A stretch of DNA of 32,925 bases from Coriobacteriales bacterium (GTDB lineage Bacteria > Actinomycetota > Coriobacteriia > Coriobacteriales > UBA8131), in assembly GCA_031277035.1 (NCBI GenBank), contig JAISLY010000011.1:1-32925 (forward strand), in the 5' to 3' direction. The notes under the pieces are model-generated. The model searched no databases. It had not been told where the DNA came from and worked only from the letters and a program-made list of their open reading frames with translations. Every line of letters begins with the position of its first letter. Position 1 is the first letter of the stretch. The position numbers and the translations under genes are program-made. This document shows positions 30,470 through 32,925 of this stretch, piece after piece.

Positions 30470-31318
30470 ATGAATGATGAGACCCGCAGCTACCGCGATC
30501 CTTTGGGCGAGCATATGCGTGCGCTTTCTGAGGAGCGCGAACGTGCCCTCGCGCGCTTTCCCGCAGCCGAAAGTCTCTACGACGGCTTTTATGCGGCCTT
30601 TACCCCCGAGACCAGGGACGGTGTGACCTATCTTGCGGGAGCGGAGGGCATTGTCGGCTCCGACATCCGCCTTGTGGTGGAGCGTGCGGCGGACAGCGTG
30701 ACAGAGGCGGATGCGGCGAGCGCGGGGGACGCGGCGGATGCGGCAGGCGCGGGGGGCGCGGCGGGTACGGCGGGCGCGGCGGATGCGGCGAGCGCGGCGA
30801 GCGCGACCCTCTCCACCTTGAACGGAGACACCATCGCACACCTGGATGATGCGACGGCTGAACGGCTCAACACCCTCATCACGGCGGGCTGGGAGCTGCG
30901 CTGCGTTCTCTCGTTGGTCATCTATAATGCTGAGGAAAAAGGCTTTGCTGGCGAATGTGCCTGTCTGTGCTACAACCCGGCCGTCGAGCCGGCGTACCGG
31001 GACGCGCTGCAAACCTTTATCGATAATATCGTCCTGCGCATCGCCGCTGGCGACCATCCCGGGCTGAAGCTGAACCAACAACAGCTTATCCGGGTCCTGG
31101 AGAGTGGCGGGAGCTGGTTTCTGACCAAGGCTGAGCCTTTGCCCGAACCCGCACGCGGCTGGGTTGTCTATCGGCGCCGCAAATCTGCGGCCGAACATCT
31201 GGTGGCCGCTGCCCTGAAGAAGAACAGAGGCTGCCTTGCGCTTTCGTGGCTTGGACTGGTGCTGTTGGGCGGGCTTGTCGTCTGGCTTGTGTGGCGTCTT
31301 GTGCAATGGCTTTGGTGA
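30470..31318 (+). CDS. Tail-anchored membrane protein of unknown function
   Basis: A 282-residue protein, not recognised. Residues 1-77 are polar and mostly helical (MNDETRSYRDPLGEHMRA). An Ala/Gly/Asp/Ser-rich insertion runs at about 78-114. A mixed alpha/beta region (about 117-225) includes GWELRCVLSLVIYNAEEKGF and LVVERAADSV-like strands on the other side of the insert. A basic stretch then precedes a single C-terminal helix (about 255-280, SWLGLVLLGGLVVWLVWRL), so most of the protein faces the cytoplasm. It lacks a Shine-Dalgarno sequence and appears leaderless. It is divergent from the DUF512-der operon and 31 bp upstream of the dam gene, with which it may be co-transcribed. Confidence 0.75.
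   Translation: MNDETRSYRDPLGEHMRALSEERERALARFPAAESLYDGFYAAFTPETRDGVTYLAGAEGIVGSDIRLVVERAADSVTEADAASAGDAADAAGAGGAAGTAGAADAASAASATLSTLNGDTIAHLDDATAERLNTLITAGWELRCVLSLVIYNAEEKGFAGECACLCYNPAVEPAYRDALQTFIDNIVLRIAAGDHPGLKLNQQQLIRVLESGGSWFLTKAEPLPEPARGWVVYRRRKSAAEHLVAAALKKNRGCLALSWLGLVLLGGLVVWLVWRLVQWLW
30701..30811 (+). repeat. GC-rich Ala/Gly-coding low-complexity tract
   Basis: Degenerate GCGGNNGCG-type units encode a tract of mainly Ala, Gly and Asp within the tail-anchored protein. The units are too decayed to fix a period. No stop codon occurs in this frame. Confidence 0.7.
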
Positions 31319-31349
31319 GAAGAGCGCAAAACGGTTTGGCGGAAGCGGA

Positions 31350-32492
31350 TTGGACGAGGAGGATGTCATAAAGCCGATACTGAAATATCCCGGCGGGAAG
31401 GGACGCGAACTCAAGCACATACTGCCCGCTGTTCCGCACACAATACAAAGGTTCTTTGAGCCCTTTGTGGGCGGAGGCGCGATTTATTTTGCTTTACAGA
31501 ATGCTCAACAGTACTTTATTAACGACGTTTCAAAAGAATTGATGGCCACCTACCGCGCGGTCAAGCTGCAGGACCCTACGTTTTTTCGTACGCTTACCCT
31601 GCTCAATCAGGACTGGCGCGTTTTATCGAACCTTGATTATTCCGCCGATGCCTTCGATAGGCAGGATTTTTCATACCTACAGAACCTCGTTATGATCAAC
31701 ACGGGAGAACTGAGGGATTTTTTTGTTCAGTATGCAACAAAAATGTTTCAGCAAAAGCAGACCGCTATCGAAAAACTCCTGAATGGAGGCAAAACAATAA
31801 CAGCAGACAACAGGGAGGCTGTCTTTGAAACAGCGTTAAAAGCAAGCTATTATGCAAGCATCAGGGAAATCTACAACCAGCATCGAAAGCTTCACACAGC
31901 ACACGAACACACAGCACACGAGCTCCCGGTCGCCGAGCAGACGGCTGCCGAGCAGACGGCCGCCGAGCAGACGGCCGCCGAACAGACGGCCCGCTATCTC
32001 TTCATGAGAGAGTTCTGTTATTCGTCCATGTTCCGGTTTTCTGCAAACGGCGACTTTAATGTTCCCTATGGCGGTATGAGTTACAACGCCAAGAATTTTG
32101 ATGACAAGTTAGAATATCTGGTGTCGCAGGAGCTTTGCGCCCGGCTTAATGCGACCGGTATCTCTGACCTTGATTTTCAGGACTTTGTTGGGATGTTCAG
32201 GTTTACGCGCGATGATTTTATGTTTGTTGACCCACCGTATGACACAGAGTTCTCGACCTATGACGAAAATGAGTTTACTCAAAATGACCAAAGGCGACTC
32301 GCACTGTTTCTGCGGGCAACAGATGCAAAATGGCTCCTGGTCATCAAAGACACAGATTTCATAAGGAGCCTGTATCCTGAACCTGACCCCGGCATCTTTT
32401 ATCGTGAGTTTGACAAAAACTATTCTGTCAGCTTTATGAACAGAAACGATAGAAGTGCACGGCATTTGATGATTACGAATTATAAGACGTAG
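31350..32492 (+). CDS. Dam-family DNA adenine N6-methyltransferase with repeat insertion
   Basis: A MethyltransfD12 family enzyme, about 380 residues from the chosen TTG. Motifs: KYPGGKGREL near the N-terminus, the SAM-binding FFEPFVGGGAIYFAL, YFINDVSKELMATYRAVK, and the catalytic FVDPPYDTEFSTY. The target-recognition region reads FMREFCYSSMFRFSANGDFNVPYGG. No restriction endonuclease gene is adjacent in the window, so it may be a solitary regulatory methylase or part of a system beyond it; its target site cannot be read from sequence. HTAHE and AEQTA repeats (about 31893-31991) are inserted just before the target-recognition region. No ATG or GTG fits the start; TTG at 31350 after GGAAGCGGA is the best choice. 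An upstream start at 31236 would overlap the previous gene. Confidence 0.9.
   Translation: MDEEDVIKPILKYPGGKGRELKHILPAVPHTIQRFFEPFVGGGAIYFALQNAQQYFINDVSKELMATYRAVKLQDPTFFRTLTLLNQDWRVLSNLDYSADAFDRQDFSYLQNLVMINTGELRDFFVQYATKMFQQKQTAIEKLLNGGKTITADNREAVFETALKASYYASIREIYNQHRKLHTAHEHTAHELPVAEQTAAEQTAAEQTAAEQTARYLFMREFCYSSMFRFSANGDFNVPYGGMSYNAKNFDDKLEYLVSQELCARLNATGISDLDFQDFVGMFRFTRDDFMFVDPPYDTEFSTYDENEFTQNDQRRLALFLRATDAKWLLVIKDTDFIRSLYPEPDPGIFYREFDKNYSVSFMNRNDRSARHLMITNYKT
31893..31991 (+). repeat. 15-bp tandem repeats (2 + 4 copies) inside the dam-family gene
   Basis: Two CACACAGCACACGAA-type units encode HTAHE. After a short gap, four GCCGAGCAGACGGCC-type units (31932-31991) encode AEQTA. The period keeps the frame, so copy-number change would lengthen or shorten a loop beside the target-recognition region. 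Confidence 0.92.
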
Positions 32493-32524
32493 GCAATGGC
32501 AAACACAGGAAAAGGGAAGGCATT

Positions 32525-32925
32525 ATGGAAATCGACCGAAACAAGCTGAAGACTCAGTATGAAAAGGAACTTGAACGGTTTGAGCAGACGCACCCAAAAT
32601 CTGGCGAGCTGTTCAGGAGGGCCAAGGATAGTTTGCTGCAGGGTGTCCCGATGAACTGGATGACAAAGTGGGCGGGCAGCTATCCCGTGTTTGTGGCAGA
32701 GGCAAAGGGTGCTCATTTTCGCGATGTCGATGGAAACGACTATCTCGATTTGTGCCTCGGCGATACCGGCTCTATGATAGGGCACGCGCCGGAGCCAGCG
32801 GTACGAGCAATCACTGAATACGTGCAGCGCGGCACCAGCTTCATGCTGCCCACAGAGGATGCAGCGTGGGTTGGCGAGGAGCTTGGCAGGCGCTTTGGCG
32901 TGAAGTACTGGCAGTTCTCCACAAG
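32525..32925 (+). CDS. Class-III aminotransferase, glutamate-1-semialdehyde aminomutase-like (5' part)
   Basis: The frame from ATG runs off the window after 133 codons. The N-terminal pattern is that of class-III PLP aminotransferases of the HemL type: LFRRAKDSLLQGVPMNWM, then YPVFVAEAKGAHFRDVDGND, then YLDLCLGDTGSMIGHAPEPA, then TSFMLPTEDAAWVGEELGRR. The PLP lysine would lie outside the window. HemL itself is possible, but the APEPAVRAI region and a roughly 40-residue N-terminal extension suit a HemL paralogue acting on another amine. A GGGAAGG stretch lies a few bases upstream of the ATG. It starts 32 bp after the dam-family gene, so the two may be co-transcribed. Confidence 0.85.
   Translation, partial: MEIDRNKLKTQYEKELERFEQTHPKSGELFRRAKDSLLQGVPMNWMTKWAGSYPVFVAEAKGAHFRDVDGNDYLDLCLGDTGSMIGHAPEPAVRAITEYVQRGTSFMLPTEDAAWVGEELGRRFGVKYWQFST

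Overview
This window looks like chromosomal DNA of a high-GC, Gram-positive, probably anaerobic gut-type bacterium. My best guess is the class Coriobacteriia (Actinomycetota). That is inference from gene content: a PlsY-type acyltransferase, the DUF512-der-plsY-gpsA order, an Fe-S old-yellow-enzyme reductase, and a type VII secretion system (T7SS) with an FHA-headed EssC. No rRNA, tRNA, CRISPR array, insertion sequence or phage gene was recognised.

Left block (about 1-17,111, plus strand) is a T7SS locus with built-in phosphosignalling. In order it holds: the tail of an unknown gene; a secreted-domain trypsin-like protease with a FIVAR-like segment, one membrane span and a cytoplasmic FHA domain; a PP2C phosphatase; a Ser/Thr kinase with an extracytoplasmic domain, broken by one in-frame TAG; a single-span linker protein; a 1,893-residue Ig-like repeat surface protein; an EsaB/YukD ubiquitin-like protein; a DUF6382/EssB-like protein; the EssC ATPase; and a frame-disrupted LXG-like substrate gene with an unidentified ORF after it. 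ATGA overlaps (phosphatase/kinase, kinase/linker, essC/LXG) suggest one translationally coupled operon. The design implies that a kinase/phosphatase pair writes and erases phospho-threonines read by FHA domains on the protease and on EssC. The broken kinase and substrate suggest the locus is decaying or carries sequence errors.

Middle block (about 30,421 down to 17,148, minus strand) is a long run of housekeeping genes. In transcription order: a 14-codon upstream ORF, a DUF512 radical-SAM/PDZ protein, der, plsY, gpsA, rpe, an Fe-S flavin oxidoreductase, a 37-codon small ORF, a cysteine desulfurase, a CmpB-type membrane protein, then rplM-rpsI-glmM behind a near-consensus promoter. It converges on the T7SS block, with a likely terminator after glmM.

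Right block (30,457 to the end, plus strand) has a probable leaderless gene for a tail-anchored membrane protein, an orphan Dam-type methylase, and the start of a class-III aminotransferase.

The most striking property cuts across all three blocks. At least twelve genes carry low-complexity, mostly tandem-repeat insertions, and these include the core enzymes GlmM, cysteine desulfurase, Rpe, GpsA and Der. Inside genes the repeat periods I could measure are multiples of three (9, 12, 15, 18, 21, 24, 33 and 45 bp). Repeats between genes have periods of 11 or 17 bp. This points to a genome that readily expands short tandem repeats, with selection keeping only frame-preserving ones inside genes.
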